Positions 25,927-34,815 of a stretch of DNA of 64,000 nucleotides are shown in pieces. Positions within the stretch are counted from its first letter, which is position 1. Each line of letters begins with the position of its first letter. Source of the DNA: Acidimicrobiia bacterium. GTDB taxonomy: Bacteria > Actinomycetota > Acidimicrobiia > Acidimicrobiales > Bin134. A model generated the notes under the pieces. That model was not told the origin of the DNA and did no database searches. It saw only the letters and a list, made by a program, of their open reading frames with translations. The DNA lies in the NCBI GenBank assembly GCA_022826705.1, contig JAJDUJ010000010.1, positions 92,348-156,347 on the forward strand, given 5' to 3'. The position numbers and the translations under genes were made by a program.

Positions 25927-26595
25927 ATGGCAATCGACGTCGAAACCAAGGACTGCACAGCGGTCACCGACGCTGAGCTGGCCGAAATGGCCGACATGTG
26001 TGCTGACGGCCCCAACCCCTTTTCGGTAGGGCTGCTCTCCAAGCAGACCGAGGAGTGGGTGTTGATCTCCACCGCCCGGGAGAACGGCAAGCTCCGGGGA
26101 TTCGCCTTCTCCACCCTGGAGCGCATCGGCGGGACGCCGAGCGTGTTGGTGGGCCTGGCCTCAGTGGCCCGCACCTCCAAGCGCAGCACTGTTCTCCGCC
26201 AACTGGTCGACGCGCAGCTCCACCGGGCGCTGATGGCGTTCCCCGACGAAGACGTGCTCTTGGGGACCCAGTTCGACAACCCCGGCGGGTTTGACGCGTT
26301 CAAGCCTCTGGTGGACATCGTTCCCCGGCCGGGCCACAAGGCCTCCGGTGAAGAGCGGGCCTGGGGACGCCGCCTGGCCAAGCGGTTCAGCATCAGCGCC
26401 AGCCGGTACCTCGACCGGGACTTCCGAGTAGTGGGCGACGACAGCCAGGCCTGCCTGCTCGACTACGAGACCGCCAAGCCCGAGGGCATCGAACCCGACG
26501 TGGCTGCCCTGTTCGACAAGGTGGACCGCGCCGGCGGCGACACCATGATCGCCTTCGGCTGGATCATGGCCGAAGACCTGCTCAAGTACACCTGA
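25927..26595 (+). CDS. Hypothetical protein, 222 residues
   Basis: No family recognised with confidence. The protein has no signal peptide or membrane segment. Its first half alternates strands and helices (WVLISTARENGKLRGFAFSTLERIGGTPSVLVGLASVAR), loosely reminiscent of an acetyltransferase (GNAT) fold. The central segment MAFPDEDVLLGTQFDNPGGFDAFKPL and the basic stretch around RRLAKRFSISASRYLDRDFRVVGDD look like conserved, folded sequence. It has a strong ribosome-binding site (AAGGAGG at 25910-25916). It stands alone between dnaE and a nitroreductase. Codon use looks like its neighbours. Confidence 0.75.
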   Translation: MAIDVETKDCTAVTDAELAEMADMCADGPNPFSVGLLSKQTEEWVLISTARENGKLRGFAFSTLERIGGTPSVLVGLASVARTSKRSTVLRQLVDAQLHRALMAFPDEDVLLGTQFDNPGGFDAFKPLVDIVPRPGHKASGEERAWGRRLAKRFSISASRYLDRDFRVVGDDSQACLLDYETAKPEGIEPDVAALFDKVDRAGGDTMIAFGWIMAEDLLKYT

Positions 26596-26626
26596 GCAAC
26601 CGGGCGCCGGTCCGGCGGCCCTGGTC

Positions 26627-27217
26627 ATGAGCGACCCATCGCCCCTTCGGCGGCCGATGTGCCGCAACTTTCTCCCCGATCCGCTGCCCGACGGCCTGCT
26701 GCCCGAGCTGCTCGACCAGGCTCGCCGATCCCCGTCAGCGGGCAACACCCAGGCCGTGGAGTTCTGCGTGGTCACCGAGCCCGAGCGTTACTGGCAGCTC
26801 ACCCTCACCCCGGAGCGCCGAGCCGAGTTCCCCTGGCCCGGCCTGCTGATTGCCCCCGTTCTGGTGGTGGTGCTCACCGACCCCGAGCGCTACGCCCAGC
26901 GCTATTCCGAGCCCGACAAGGCCCCCACCGGCCTCGGCGCCAGCCCCGAGGCCTGGCCTGTTCCCTACTGGTGGGTAGACGCCGGCATGGCGGTACACCA
27001 TCTGCTTGTGTCCGCTACGGCCGCGGGCCTGGGCTCCTGTTTCTTCGGTGTATTCGAACACGAAGCCGCCGTAATCGAGGGCCTCAAGATCCCCGAGGAT
27101 CGCCGTATCGTCGGAACGGTGGCCCTGGGCTACCCGGATGAAGATCGACCGAGCTCCTCCGCCTCCCGCCCCCGTAGGCCATTGGACGAGGTTGTCTACT
27201 ACGGTGGCCCGCCATGA
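26627..27217 (+). CDS. Nitroreductase-family protein
   Basis: 196 residues with the flavin-binding nitroreductase fold. It has LLDQARRSPSAGNTQAVEF near the N-terminus (the RxSPSxxNxQ FMN contact motif), DAGMAVHHLLVSATAAGLGSCFFGVF in the middle and the C-terminal IPEDRRIVGTVALGYPDED. These enzymes reduce nitro groups, quinones or flavins with NAD(P)H; the substrate here is unknown. The stop overlaps the ATG of the next gene, so the two are probably co-expressed. Confidence 0.85.
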   Translation: MSDPSPLRRPMCRNFLPDPLPDGLLPELLDQARRSPSAGNTQAVEFCVVTEPERYWQLTLTPERRAEFPWPGLLIAPVLVVVLTDPERYAQRYSEPDKAPTGLGASPEAWPVPYWWVDAGMAVHHLLVSATAAGLGSCFFGVFEHEAAVIEGLKIPEDRRIVGTVALGYPDEDRPSSSASRPRRPLDEVVYYGGPP

Positions 27218-27702
27218 ACATGCCTGATCCTGTCGACCGCCTGGCCATCGAGGACACCATCGTCCGCTACACCATTGCCATTGACGAGAAGGACTGGGAC
27301 CTGCTCGACACGGTCTTCACCCCCGACGCCCACCTGGACTACTCCTCGTCGGCCCCCGGAGTGGACGACGCCAACGGCGACTATCCCACCGTCAAGGGCT
27401 GGCTCCAGATGGCCCTTTCCATATTCCCCATGACCCAGCACATGGTGGGCAAGACCTACATTCGGAGCTGGGACGGCGACACCGCCCAATGCACGACGCT
27501 CTTCCACAACCCCATGGGCATGCCGGTAGACGGCGACGGCAAGTTCGACCCCAACGGATCGGGGCTGCACCTGTTCTACGTGGGCGGCTGGTATCACGAC
27601 ACCGTCTCCCGGACCCCCGACGGATTCCGCATCGTCAAGAAGGTGGAAATCGGTGGGTACATGGACGGCGGGTTCCCCGAGGGATTCGACATCCCCGGAT
27701 AG
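27214..27702 (+). CDS. SnoaL-like (NTF2-fold) protein
   Basis: 162 residues with the SnoaL/nuclear-transport-factor-2 pattern: an N-terminal helix pair (DRLAIEDTIVRYTIAIDEKDWDLLDTVFTPDAHLDY) followed by the cone-shaped sheet (WYHDTVSRTPDGFRIVKKVEIGGYMDG). Members are isomerases, hydrolases or dehydratases in catabolic and polyketide pathways. The position next to DUF35/thiolase genes suggests a step in the same degradation pathway, which is inference. ATGA overlap with the nitroreductase gene. Confidence 0.82.
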   Translation: MNMPDPVDRLAIEDTIVRYTIAIDEKDWDLLDTVFTPDAHLDYSSSAPGVDDANGDYPTVKGWLQMALSIFPMTQHMVGKTYIRSWDGDTAQCTTLFHNPMGMPVDGDGKFDPNGSGLHLFYVGGWYHDTVSRTPDGFRIVKKVEIGGYMDGGFPEGFDIPG

Positions 27703-27757
27703 CCGACAATCGGCCCACGCGCCCGGCGCAGTTGGGCCGGTACAACAGCCGCTGAGG

Positions 27758-27763
27758 TAGTCT
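27758..27763 (+). promoter_or_regulatory. Candidate leaderless -10 element for the DUF35 gene
   Basis: TAGTCT matches TANNNT and ends 7 nt before the GTG at 27771, with no Shine-Dalgarno sequence. Confidence 0.45.
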
Positions 27764-27770
27764 GCCCAGC

Positions 27771-28160
27771 GTGCAAATCCCACTCGTGGACTACCTCGTC
27801 TTGGGCGATGAGCCCTATCTGCAAGCCAACGAATGCACCAATTGCGGTGCCCGATTCTTCGGCCGGCGCAACGCCTGCGCCCACTGCGGCCACCGAGAGT
27901 TCAAACCGGTACGGGTGAGCGACACCGGAACGCTGCGCACCTTCAGCATCGTCTACCGGGCCGCCCCCACCATTCCCACGCCCTACGTCTCGGCCATCGT
28001 GCTCACCGACGACGGCACCTCGGTTCGCTCCAATCTCATCAACATCGAGCCCGATCCGGCCAAGATCACGCTCGGCATGAAGGTCAAGCTCGACACCTAT
28101 GTCGTGGGCACCGACGACGACGGCCAAGAGGCCGTTGCCTTCGGCTACGCCCCGGTATGA
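27771..28160 (+). CDS. DUF35 zinc-ribbon/OB-fold protein
   Basis: 129 residues from GTG. An N-terminal rubredoxin-like zinc ribbon with two CxxC pairs (ECTNCG and ACAHCG) precedes an OB fold (VSDTGTLRTFSIVYRA, MKVKLDTYVVG). DUF35 proteins bind acyl-CoA and partner with SCP-x-type thiolases or aldolases; the ChsH2 DUF35 domain with Ltp2 in mycobacterial steroid degradation is the best-known case. A thiolase gene follows after 24 bp, supporting a complex of that type. Confidence 0.9.
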   Translation: MQIPLVDYLVLGDEPYLQANECTNCGARFFGRRNACAHCGHREFKPVRVSDTGTLRTFSIVYRAAPTIPTPYVSAIVLTDDGTSVRSNLINIEPDPAKITLGMKVKLDTYVVGTDDDGQEAVAFGYAPV

Positions 28161-28184
28161 CAGCAATTCAATAGGAGGCCGAAA

Positions 28185-29387
28185 ATGGCACAAGACATCT
28201 GGGTTCTGGGAACGCACATGACGGCGTTCGGCCGCTACCCCGACCAGGATGCGGTGGACTTGGCCGCCGCGGCGGCTCTGGGCGCACTGGACGACGGCGG
28301 GGTGACCATCTCCGACATGGACCTCCTCTCGTGCGGGACCCTGTTCCAGGCCAACGCCGGCATGGGCCAGCAGGTGCAAAAGCAGATCGGCCAAACCGGC
28401 ATCCCGGTGTACAACGTGTCCAACGCGTGTGCCACAGGTGCCACCGCCCTGCGCACCGTGATCATGGCCATCCGGGCCGGAGAGGCCGACATGGGCCTGG
28501 CCATCGGCGTGGAGCAGATGGGCAAGATGGGCCTTCTGGCCGGCGGCGCCCGCAAAGAGAAGAACGTGTATGAGCCGTCGGGCCGCTTCGGCGCGGTGAT
28601 GCCCATCGACGGCATCCTGGGCACCGACACCATGCCCGGCGTGTTCGCCCAAGCGGGCATGGAGTACGCCAACGACAACGACGGGGTGGGCTTCGAGCAG
28701 TTCGCCAAGGTGGCCCAGAAGAACCACGCCCACTCCACGCTCAACCCCCTGGCCCAGTACCAGAAGGAGTTCAGCCTGGAAGAGGTCATGGGCTCGCCCA
28801 TGCAGAGTTACCCCAACACGCTGCTGATGTGCTGCCCCACCGGTGACGGGGCCGCGGCCTGCGTGCTGGTGGGCGAGGAGCGGTTTGCCACCCTCAGCCG
28901 CGAGCAGCAGTCTCGGGCGGTGAAGATCTCCGCCTCGGTGCTCACCACCGACCCCTACGTGGAATCCGGTGCCATGCAGCCTGACGTGAACACCCTCACC
29001 CGCAACGCCGCCCAAACCGCCTACGAGCAGGCCGGGGTGAGCCCCGAAGACCTCAGCCTGGTGGAGCTGCACGACTGCTTCGCCACCGCCGAGCTCATCC
29101 ACTACGACAACCTGGGGCTGTGCGAGCCGGGCGGCGCGGGCGACTTCATCGACCGAGGCGCTCCGTGGCGCGACGGCGATACCCCGGTGAACGTGTCCGG
29201 CGGCCTCATCTCCAAGGGCCATCCCATCGGCGCCACCGGCGTGGCCAACGTGTACGAGGTGGCCACCCACCTGCGGGGCGAGGCTGGCGACCGCCAGATC
29301 GAGGGCGCCAACGTGGGCCTGGCCCACGTGATCGGCCTCGGCTCGAGCTGCGGCGTCCACATACTGGAGAAGAGCGGGATCAGCTGA
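28185..29387 (+). CDS. SCP-x-type thiolase/lipid-transfer protein
   Basis: 400 residues of the thiolase superfamily, lipid-transfer subgroup. The nucleophilic cysteine is C82 in NVSNACATGATALR. The catalytic His lies in GGLISKGHPIGATGVANVYE, and ELHDCFATAELIHYDNLGL is typical of the SCP-x group. It probably cleaves or condenses a beta-ketoacyl-CoA, or acts as an aldolase with the DUF35 partner encoded just upstream. It has an excellent ribosome-binding site (AATAGGAGG). No separate sterol-carrier domain is present. Confidence 0.9.
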   Translation: MAQDIWVLGTHMTAFGRYPDQDAVDLAAAAALGALDDGGVTISDMDLLSCGTLFQANAGMGQQVQKQIGQTGIPVYNVSNACATGATALRTVIMAIRAGEADMGLAIGVEQMGKMGLLAGGARKEKNVYEPSGRFGAVMPIDGILGTDTMPGVFAQAGMEYANDNDGVGFEQFAKVAQKNHAHSTLNPLAQYQKEFSLEEVMGSPMQSYPNTLLMCCPTGDGAAACVLVGEERFATLSREQQSRAVKISASVLTTDPYVESGAMQPDVNTLTRNAAQTAYEQAGVSPEDLSLVELHDCFATAELIHYDNLGLCEPGGAGDFIDRGAPWRDGDTPVNVSGGLISKGHPIGATGVANVYEVATHLRGEAGDRQIEGANVGLAHVIGLGSSCGVHILEKSGIS

Positions 29388-29424
29388 ACGGGCTGGCCTC
29401 AAACCCCGAGAGGAGACCGCGATC

Positions 29425-30492
29425 ATGAGCAGCACTTGTCGGGGCGTTGTCTTCAACGGCGACGGCACCTTTCATTTGAGGGACGATTTCCCGGTGCCCG
29501 AGCCGCCGGCTGGTGGCGGGGTGCTCAAGGTGGAGGCTGTGGGCATGTGCGGCAGCGACGTGGCCCAGCTCCACGGCCACCAGCACGTCCCCGGAGAGAA
29601 ATCACCGCTGGTGCCCGGCCACGAGATCGTGGGCCGGGTTCATGCCCTGGCTGACGACGCCAACCTGGGCGTGGCAGTGGGCGACCGGGTGGCGGTGGAC
29701 CTCGTTGTGCGGGCCCCGGTTACGGAGAACAACCCATTTGGCCTGGGCGAGGTGTACGGCTACACGATGGGCCTCGAAGACGGCCACGGCCTGTGGGGCG
29801 GCTACGGGGAGTACATGGGCGTGTTGCCCAACACCCATCTGGTGAAGCTGACCGACGACATTGACGCCGCCGAGCTGACCCTGTTCGAGCCGCTGGCCAA
29901 CGTGTGCAACTGGTTCAGCCGGATGCCCGTGGGCGAGGGCGAGACCGTGGTGGTACAGGGTCCGGGCCACATGGGGCTGGTGTACGCCGCGGAGGCCAAG
30001 CGCCGGGGCGCAGAGACGGTAATAGTCACCGGCACCGGTGCCGACGCCCTGCGCCTGGAGGTGGCCCGCGAGGTGGGCGCCGACGTGACAGTCGATGTCA
30101 CCGCCACCGACCTGGTGGCGTTTGTGGCCGAGATCACCGGCGGGGCCATGGCCGACATGGCCGTAGATCTGGCCGATGCCACCGCCACCGTGCCCCTGTG
30201 TCTGAGCCTGGTTCGCCAAGGGGGCAAGGTGCAGCTGGCCGGATTGAAGAACCTGGCGCCCGTGGAGGTGATCACCGACCTGATCGTGCTCAAGGGCCTC
30301 ACGGTCCAGGGCGGCAGCGGTTCCACCCCCAGCTCTATGCGGGAAGCAGTGGACATCCTGAACAGCGGGGAGTTCCCCACCGGGCCGTTGTTGGGCGAGG
30401 TGTTCGGCCTCGACCAGATCGACGAGGCCATGGCCCTGCTCCAGCGAACCGCCGATCACGATGCCGTGCGAGTTGGGCTTCGGCACAGCTAG
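29425..30492 (+). CDS. Zinc-dependent medium-chain alcohol dehydrogenase
   Basis: 355-residue MDR-superfamily dehydrogenase of the threonine/sorbitol dehydrogenase type. Catalytic zinc ligands are in GMCGSDVAQLHGH and PGHEIVGRVHAL. The NAD(P)-binding motif is VVQGPGHMGLVYAAEAKRRGA. The usual four-cysteine structural zinc loop is not seen. Preceded by GAGAGGAG. With the thiolase, DUF35 and SDR genes it forms a probable catabolic operon; the substrate is unknown. Confidence 0.88.
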   Translation: MSSTCRGVVFNGDGTFHLRDDFPVPEPPAGGGVLKVEAVGMCGSDVAQLHGHQHVPGEKSPLVPGHEIVGRVHALADDANLGVAVGDRVAVDLVVRAPVTENNPFGLGEVYGYTMGLEDGHGLWGGYGEYMGVLPNTHLVKLTDDIDAAELTLFEPLANVCNWFSRMPVGEGETVVVQGPGHMGLVYAAEAKRRGAETVIVTGTGADALRLEVAREVGADVTVDVTATDLVAFVAEITGGAMADMAVDLADATATVPLCLSLVRQGGKVQLAGLKNLAPVEVITDLIVLKGLTVQGGSGSTPSSMREAVDILNSGEFPTGPLLGEVFGLDQIDEAMALLQRTADHDAVRVGLRHS

Positions 30493-30546
30493 CGGTAGCA
30501 GGGAGATGGGCGTCGAGATCGAGCGACTGACGGCGGCATTGAGATT

Positions 30547-31350
30547 ATGAGCGTCGAGATCGACCACTCGGGCAAGGTGGCGCTGGTCACCGGGTCGGGA
30601 GCAGGCATAGGCCGGGAGATCGCCCGGTGGATGGGCCGGGCCGGCGCATCGGTGGCAGTGAACGACATCCGGGGGGAAAATGCCGAGGAAACCGTGGCCC
30701 AAATTGCTGAAGAAGGGGGCACGGCGGCCGCATTCCCCGCTGATCTGCGCGATGACGCCGCCATTGAGGCCCTGGTGGGCGATGTGGTGGCTTGGGGCGG
30801 GAGCCTGGACATAGCCGTCAACAACGTCGGCATGATGGCGGGTCGATCCCCAACTCGGTTTGTGGACATGGACGGAGAATTCTGGCGGGACCTTGTAGAC
30901 CAGAATCTGGTGCTGACCGCGTTGTGTGGCCGGGCCGAAGCTCTGGTGATGATGGAGCAGGGCGGCGGGGTGATCATCAACGTCAGTTCGGGTGAGACCA
31001 CCCGCCCTTCGCCCATGATGTCGAGCTACGCCGCCGCCAAAGCGGCCATCAACCACCTGACGTGGTCGATGGCGGTGGAGCTCGGCCCCCACAACATCCG
31101 AGTCAACGCCATCGCCCCCGGCACCACCCCCACTGAATTGATAAGGGAAGCATTTTCTCCCGAACACTACGAAGCCATCGTGGCCGCCACGCCATTGCGC
31201 CGGGAGACCTTGCCCGAAGAACTGGGCCGACTCTCGGTATACCTGGCCTCCGACCTGGCCCGCTGCACCACCGGCCAGCTCATCCTGGCCGACGCTGGAG
31301 CCTTCCTGTCGCGTACGCGGCCTCCGAACCTGGGACAAGACGCCAGTTAG
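30547..31350 (+). CDS. Short-chain dehydrogenase/reductase (SDR)
   Basis: 267-residue classical SDR. The cofactor motif is VTGSGAGIGREIA, with an NNVGMMAG segment, the catalytic serine region INVSSGE and the YxxxK pair in YAAAKAAINHL. The C-terminal region TPTELIREAF follows the usual order. Oxidises or reduces a hydroxyl/keto group with NAD(P)(H). It is the last enzyme of the 27771-31350 group; the substrate is unknown. Confidence 0.9.
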   Translation: MSVEIDHSGKVALVTGSGAGIGREIARWMGRAGASVAVNDIRGENAEETVAQIAEEGGTAAAFPADLRDDAAIEALVGDVVAWGGSLDIAVNNVGMMAGRSPTRFVDMDGEFWRDLVDQNLVLTALCGRAEALVMMEQGGGVIINVSSGETTRPSPMMSSYAAAKAAINHLTWSMAVELGPHNIRVNAIAPGTTPTELIREAFSPEHYEAIVAATPLRRETLPEELGRLSVYLASDLARCTTGQLILADAGAFLSRTRPPNLGQDAS

Positions 31351-31353
31351 AAT
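31348..31353 (+). promoter_or_regulatory. Candidate leaderless -10 element for the NifU-domain gene
   Basis: TAGAAT ends 8 nt before the ATG at 31362 and overlaps the stop codon of the SDR gene. It is the best -10 match of this series and has no Shine-Dalgarno sequence after it. Confidence 0.45.
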
Positions 31354-31361
31354 CCATCGCC

Positions 31362-31610
31362 ATGGATCAAGCCCTGTTGGATGAGGCCGTCGGCGAACTC
31401 CGGGCCCTAGTGGCCCTCGATGGCGGCGACGTTGAATTCGTATCATCCGCCGAGGGCACCGTGGCCCTTCGGCTCATCCTGGAAGGCGCCGAATGCCGCG
31501 AGTGCGTCATGCCCAAGGAGTTCTTGGAGCAGATCGCTTTAGACATGGTGAGTACGCGGTTGGCTCAGGTGAGTGCCGTAACCATCGACGACCCTCGCGT
31601 GGCGGATTAG
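31362..31610 (+). CDS. NifU C-terminal-domain protein (Fe-S scaffold-like)
   Basis: 82 residues matching the small Nfu/NifU C-terminal domain: helix-strand start (LLDEAVGELRALVALDGGDVEFV) and the CxxC motif in GAECRECVMPKEFLEQIA. In the family the CxxC pair bridges an Fe-S cluster between two subunits. The motif is followed by MP rather than the usual PxS, so function as a cluster carrier is likely but not certain. It is followed by a strong terminator. Confidence 0.82.
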   Translation: MDQALLDEAVGELRALVALDGGDVEFVSSAEGTVALRLILEGAECRECVMPKEFLEQIALDMVSTRLAQVSAVTIDDPRVAD

Positions 31611-31782
31611 GTCTTCTGCCGCGCTATCCCTTGGGGGTTAGCGCTTGTCCGGCGGAGCGGCGGGTCCTGTCCCGGCCCAGCCCGCCGTCCTCGATGAACT
31701 CCGGGCGGCGGGCGCCCTGAGCCGGGCCACCCCCCGCACCGCCTAGTTCTGCCAGTTTGGGGCCTTGTCCGCAGCCCAGCTA

Positions 31783-31812
31783 GGCCGGGTGGTTTTGCCA
31801 CCCGGCCGTTTT
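31783..31812 (+). terminator. Rho-independent terminator
   Basis: Perfect 10-bp GC-rich stem (GGCCGGGTGG with CCACCCGGCC, 31783-31792 and 31798-31807), a 5-nt loop and GTTTT after it. It ends the plus-strand gene group and lies 3 bp beyond the end of the convergent Fn3 gene. The 170 bp before it contain no recognisable gene. Confidence 0.85.
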
Positions 31813-31815
31813 CGG

Positions 31816-34707
31816 TCAGCTGGAGGTTGGGGTTCCAGCGGTTGGGCTGGTCCAGGGGCTGTATCCGTGGGTGTTTCGTGCTCGAAGACTTATGTCGTAT
31901 TGCTGGTCGTTGGTCAACCCACTGATGGTGTAGATGTACTCGCCCGATTGATTGGGTGTCGGTCTCCCGACCCCGAATGTTGAGCAAGTTTCGGAGCCAC
32001 CCGATGGGGTGTGACACCGTCGCATTTCGAAGCTGCTCACCGCGGGCTTGGGTGATTCATCTGCCTGCGTCCAAGTCACCGTCAGCCGTCCACTCTGGCC
32101 AGTTACATCAGCCACACTCGATATTGACGGGGCACTGAGCCTGCCGTCTGCGGGTGTTCCTGTGGCCGTAGTTGACCAGGGGCCCTCGCCGAAGCTGTTT
32201 CTCGCCCGGACCCGCACGTCGTAGGAGACGGCGGAGAGAAGCCCGGTGAGAGTACATCCATAGGAGGCTCCTTGGGCCGCTATATCTCCGTCGATATCCC
32301 CGCTAGTGCAGTTGTAGGTGGTGTCTGTCCTGTCATCAAAATCGGTCAGGCTGCTGGAACTCCAGCTCGTGGTTCCGGTACGCCGGTATTGGATCGTGAA
32401 GCCAGTCAAAGCGGATTTGCCGGTTTCGCTTCCGGAAGTCCAAGTCACAGCGAGCTTCCTGTAGTCGTCGTTTGTTGAGACGCTAACGGCGGCCGCAGCC
32501 GGGCTCAGCGGTGCCTGGAGCGCTCCCGGCTTTACGGACTGGGTTGGAGACCATGGTCCGGGGCCGTTGGCGTTGACCGACTGAATCCGGAAGTAATAGA
32601 CGGTGTTGTTGTCCAAGCTGGAGAGTTGATGATTAGTGTCGCCAGAGCCCTTTGGCACCTGAGTGCAGGAGGCGTCGACCTGGCAGTTGCTGGCGAACCC
32701 GCTGCTGGTGTCCCACTGGAGGTTGTAGCTGTTCACCGCAGGCACACTCGTGGCCGTGTCCCAGAGCACATTGATCCGGTGACCGCCGTTCGGGTCAAGT
32801 CTGAAGTTTGTGGGCGCCGCTGCCTGGCCCAAGACAATTCGAGCTATTGACGACCACGACCCGGCAATGTCCTGGTTGATGGCCCGGACCCGCACTTCGT
32901 ACGTGTTCGAGGCGATCAAGGAGCCTGAGATTGGGACGGTGGTGGTGAGAGTGTCAGCACCGGCAACAGTGCGCTCGCGACTAGCAGCCCAGTTTTCTCG
33001 GGCAGTCACGTTGCGCCATTGCACTTGATAGTGGGTTGGTTGCCGGTTGGTGTCGGTGAGGCTGGGCTTCACCCAAATCGCAGAAATTTGGGAATTTGCC
33101 GCGGTGGTGATTGTCAACTCGGTGGGCTGCCCTGGTGAAGGCCGTGTGGCAGTCAGTCGAAGCGACTCAGTGAGCGACCATGTGCCGGGGCCGGCGGAGT
33201 TCACCCCTTGAACCCGAACGTAATAGGTGCCGTTGGAAAGTCCGGTGATGGTGTGGGTGAAAGTGCTAGCTGAGGTTGTTGCCTGACGGGTGGTGGACCA
33301 ACCGCTTGGGCTCGTTCCCCACTGGATGACGTAAGAAGCGATGTTGTCATCGGAGTTGGTATCAAGCGGTGCTTGCCAAGTCGCTGTAATTCGGCCGAAG
33401 AACGGGCTAGTGAGAGCGTTGTCAGCAGGCCAACGAGGAGGCCCGGCCAATCCGGGGGTACTGGTCAGTGTTGGAGTGAACGGATCGCCGCTGGGCCCTC
33501 GCACCGCCTTGATCCGGATGTTGTAGGTCACCCTGTCGTTCAATCCAGTGATTAGGTAGCTAAAGGTGTTCTGGTCGGCGGTGATATGCCGGTTGGTGGT
33601 GGACCAGCCCTGTCCTTTCTGAGCCCACCACACCTCGTACTCGTACACGTCATTCGCGTCGTATGGATCGTTGGCATCCAAATTGGTTCTGGTGTCGTCT
33701 GTGTCTTGGGTGCTCGGGACCGCTTCCCAGCTGACGAGGATCTGGTTGGGGCCTGGGTCGAACTGCACGTTTCGGGCAGCCCGCCTGTTATAGGTGCCCG
33801 GGTTGGTGGCCACGGGTGCAACGGGGGGTGTGATGGTGGGGGTGCCGGTGCCGGTGTCGGGGCGGGTACCGCCGGTGCCGCCGCCGGGGCGGGTACCGCC
33901 GGGGTTGGGGGTGGGGAGGGGGTCGCCGGTTTCGGATTCGGTGGGTGTGGTGGCCCCAGTGGCGCACACATCGGCGGCCTCGGCAAGTGGCTCGCCGAAG
34001 GAGCCGGGCACTCGTAGACACTCTTCGGCGACGAGCAGGAGGAAGTAGGGCTCTTGCTCCGAGGCAAGGCGCTCGAAGGCGTTCTGGCGCGCTACTGCTG
34101 CTCGCCGGGTGCGGGGGAGCGCGCAGATGTCGGCCACGCCGTCGCCGTCGACATCGAACGGGTAGGTCACCGGTCCACCAAAGCTGCGGTCCAAGCAGAA
34201 GACGCTGCTGGTGACCACTGGTCCGGAGAAGAAGCGCGGCGAAGTGGTCTCCGGCGGGATAGGCGCTTGGGGAACAGCGGGAAGAGCCCGCCCGGATGCG
34301 TGAGCAGCACGGGGGGCGGCGCACTCGTCAGTGGCCTCGGCAGCTGGCTCTCCGAATGTCTCGGCCACCTTGGTGCATTCATCGGCGAACAGCTGCCCAA
34401 AGTACAACGCCAGCTCTCCGCCTAGTCGTTCCATGGCGTTCTGGCGGGCCGCCGTTTCCCGGCGCGAGCGGGGGAGCGAGCAAGTGTCGGCCACACCGTC
34501 GCGGTCGCTGTCGAATGGGTAGGTCCTGGGACCTCCGAGGCTCGCGTTTAGGCAGTAATCGGGGCCGGAAATGACCCCGGAGTAGTAGCGCGACGGCGTG
34601 TCCTGGGCCGACGCGTACGCGGTGATGGTGGCTACAAGCCCAGCCACCGCAATTAGTGCTCCCGCCAACTGCATTGCCCGCCTGGGTTTGCTGGTGCCGT
34701 TGGACAT
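31816..34707 (-). CDS. Secreted protein with two four-cysteine modules and six fibronectin type III domains
   Basis: 963 residues, exported. A signal peptide (basic KPRR, hydrophobic stretch, cleavage near AYASA-QD) is followed by two copies of an about 90-residue module. Each has four cysteines with identical spacing (C-x23-C-x34-C-x17-C) and the conserved FDxDxDGVADxCxLPRxRR, which resembles a calcium-binding loop. Then comes a Gly/Thr/Pro linker and six Fn3 domains with the usual W and TGL..TxYxxRVxAxN patterns. The ATG at 34707 is chosen over 34719 because GGAGG lies 5 nt before it. Function unknown; probably surface adhesion or binding. Confidence 0.88.
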   Translation of the reverse strand: MSNGTSKPRRAMQLAGALIAVAGLVATITAYASAQDTPSRYYSGVISGPDYCLNASLGGPRTYPFDSDRDGVADTCSLPRSRRETAARQNAMERLGGELALYFGQLFADECTKVAETFGEPAAEATDECAAPRAAHASGRALPAVPQAPIPPETTSPRFFSGPVVTSSVFCLDRSFGGPVTYPFDVDGDGVADICALPRTRRAAVARQNAFERLASEQEPYFLLLVAEECLRVPGSFGEPLAEAADVCATGATTPTESETGDPLPTPNPGGTRPGGGTGGTRPDTGTGTPTITPPVAPVATNPGTYNRRAARNVQFDPGPNQILVSWEAVPSTQDTDDTRTNLDANDPYDANDVYEYEVWWAQKGQGWSTTNRHITADQNTFSYLITGLNDRVTYNIRIKAVRGPSGDPFTPTLTSTPGLAGPPRWPADNALTSPFFGRITATWQAPLDTNSDDNIASYVIQWGTSPSGWSTTRQATTSASTFTHTITGLSNGTYYVRVQGVNSAGPGTWSLTESLRLTATRPSPGQPTELTITTAANSQISAIWVKPSLTDTNRQPTHYQVQWRNVTARENWAASRERTVAGADTLTTTVPISGSLIASNTYEVRVRAINQDIAGSWSSIARIVLGQAAAPTNFRLDPNGGHRINVLWDTATSVPAVNSYNLQWDTSSGFASNCQVDASCTQVPKGSGDTNHQLSSLDNNTVYYFRIQSVNANGPGPWSPTQSVKPGALQAPLSPAAAAVSVSTNDDYRKLAVTWTSGSETGKSALTGFTIQYRRTGTTSWSSSSLTDFDDRTDTTYNCTSGDIDGDIAAQGASYGCTLTGLLSAVSYDVRVRARNSFGEGPWSTTATGTPADGRLSAPSISSVADVTGQSGRLTVTWTQADESPKPAVSSFEMRRCHTPSGGSETCSTFGVGRPTPNQSGEYIYTISGLTNDQQYDISLRARNTHGYSPWTSPTAGTPTSS

Positions 34708-34815
34708 GCTGCCCTCCATGATCGCGGTCCGCGCGACATTCAGTTCGCGGCCCCGTAGCTTATCCCAGGCTGGGGTCCCTCTGGTGAACCCCTGGGGTCG
34801 GACGGCACATTTTCA

